From positions 186,001-250,000 of the forward strand of contig VWPU01010305.1 of assembly GCA_013398955.1 (NCBI GenBank): a stretch of DNA of 64,000 bases. The letters are read 5' to 3'. The position numbers were made by a program, and so were the translations under genes. The first letter of the stretch is position 1, and each line of letters begins with the position of its first letter. The notes below the pieces were generated by a model. It saw nothing but the letters and a program-made list of their open reading frames with translations. It did not search any database and had not been told where the DNA came from. The stretch comes from Callaeas wilsoni (Eukaryota; Chordata; Aves; Passeriformes; Callaeidae). Shown one piece after another: positions 62,901-64,000 of the stretch.

Positions 62901-64000
62901 TCGTACAATTTTCATCGGGGAAGTATAAGACAGCTCCAAAACAAGTGTAACATAAGCACAACACTGACATCTGGTGTTTAAATGGGATTTAATGCGGGCA
63001 AGGTGAGGTTAACAAGTGCTCTTTGGGCAGGTGTTTCCACAGGGGCCGGGATACAGAGGTACCTACAGGGGCAGATTAATGCCCAAGTGGTCTTGGTGGT
63101 AGCCTGGTGTCCTCCAGGGCCTGGACCTTTAGTTACTGGGTAGAGGCTCCTGGTGTTTGGAAAATTTGGCCTGCAAAACCTGTGCTTCCTAAAAAAGGGA
63201 ATGAAAAGCTTGTGGTGAGATCTGGATGTCCTCAGACTGATTCTAATGGATGTTTGGGGTAATGAGGCAAGGGAGAGTTATTTCCAAAAGCAAGGCTTTC
63301 AACCAAATAACTAAAATTCCCAATTTTGTTTAAAATCTAGTTAAAGATAGTTTTTCAATTAAAGATGCACCTGAGCATCTTTTTCTATATGCCAATTTAT
63401 CATTTTTGCAGTAATTTTTATTTAAGAGTTTGTAATATCTTCTTTATTAAAGTGGCAGGCTGACACATGCAATGACAGTTCCTGTCTGACCTTTTCACCT
63501 TAGATAATGTCTATGATGTATTTACTGTATATTTTGAAGCTGGCAAGTGGGCATGATCAGTACTCACTTTGTGTGCCGTGCAGTGTTAACATTCATTTTA
63601 TGGAAGCTAAAACCTCTTCTTTTTTGCAACTGTGTCTGATTCTTGGCTGATTTTTGATTTTGTTTTTCCTTCAACCCCTGAAAGAAAAAGTAAAACAGAA
63701 TGGAAAATACAGTAGGTGCAGTAGGTACAGACTTGCTCAGCTTTGGAAAGCATAGTCAGTTCTATATTTTAACATGCAATTAGTTTTCAGGTGCAGATGA
63801 ACTATTCATCTTTAACCCTGTCATTTAAAAGGTGCCAAGAGAAAGAGCAGATGCCATTTCCCTGTGACTTGGCTTCCAGGGCTGGTGTGGCTCAGAAAAA
63901 GGTGCAGGCCTGTTTTCGAAAAGGGGTGTTGCTTAGTCTGGGCTGAGGTTCAGTAGGGGTCTGTTTGCTCTGTGATGACAACAGATGTGGAAATACCTGA
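59934..64000. other. unique non-coding DNA
   Basis: No supported gene to the end of the window. An 8-bp inverted repeat lies at 62539-62556 (CAGCAGAG, 2-nt spacer, CTCTGCTG). GATATCACAC occurs twice near 62621-62655. Frames such as 60892-61245 and 62168-62455 (both minus) show no recognisable motif. The last 1 kb (about 63000-64000) is moderately GC-richer but unrecognised. Confidence 0.5.

Noticed and set aside
1..64000. Known microRNA, tRNA, rRNA or CRISPR sequences
   Set aside because: Mature sequences of several conserved microRNAs (let-7, miR-9, miR-124, miR-137, miR-153, miR-218) were looked for by eye and not seen. No full tRNA cloverleaf or spaced repeat array was found.

Overview
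The window looks like about 64 kb of non-coding nuclear DNA from a bird, probably a songbird (passerine). No stretch can be supported as a host protein-coding exon, and I saw no tRNA, rRNA, CRISPR or operon structure. The bird assignment rests on the interspersed repeats. There are CR1 LINE 3' ends on the minus strand, with the typical TCATAGAAT terminal repeats and a recognisable CR1 ORF2 C-terminal tail. There is also a 5'-truncated tRNA-CR1 hybrid SINE of the TguSINE1 kind, which was described from zebra finch, plus two endogenous-retrovirus LTR elements.

Layout. 1-6.2 kb: unique AT-rich sequence with one short CR1-type tail (3.53 kb). 6.17-6.77 kb: an ERVL-like LTR, minus strand, GC-rich for this window. 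6.8-36.6 kb: mostly unique AT-rich DNA. It carries small GC-rich patches (17.5, 20.7 and 25.4 kb), a duplicated segment around a lone N (22.1 kb), a 75-bp near-perfect palindrome (29.0 kb) and a 16-bp tandem repeat (31.8 kb). 36.65-37.10 kb: an intact 449-bp solo LTR with a 4-bp target duplication, followed by a GC-rich patch to 37.7 kb. 37.7-47.2 kb: unique DNA with a 43-bp tandem duplication (42.1 kb) and a GT-rich low-complexity stretch (45.5 kb). 47.2-48.0 kb: two CR1 3' ends in the same orientation. 48-64 kb: unique DNA with the TguSINE1-like fragment (55.4 kb), a 17-T run, a small CpG-dense patch (58.9 kb), a GC-rich patch (59.3-59.7 kb) and a GC-rich hairpin (59.9 kb).

Interpretation. 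The open reading frames are mostly 60-176 codons, cluster in the GC-rich patches or run through homopolymers, overlap on both strands, and match no family I recognise. The only reading frame with real ancestry is the CR1 ORF2 remnant at 47.2-47.5 kb. The window is therefore most simply part of a long intron or an intergenic gene desert. I found no convincing undescribed system. The best leads are the palindrome at 29.0 kb, the probable assembly artefact at 22.1 kb, and a few non-repetitive intervals that could be conserved regulatory DNA; a cross-species alignment would decide the last of these.
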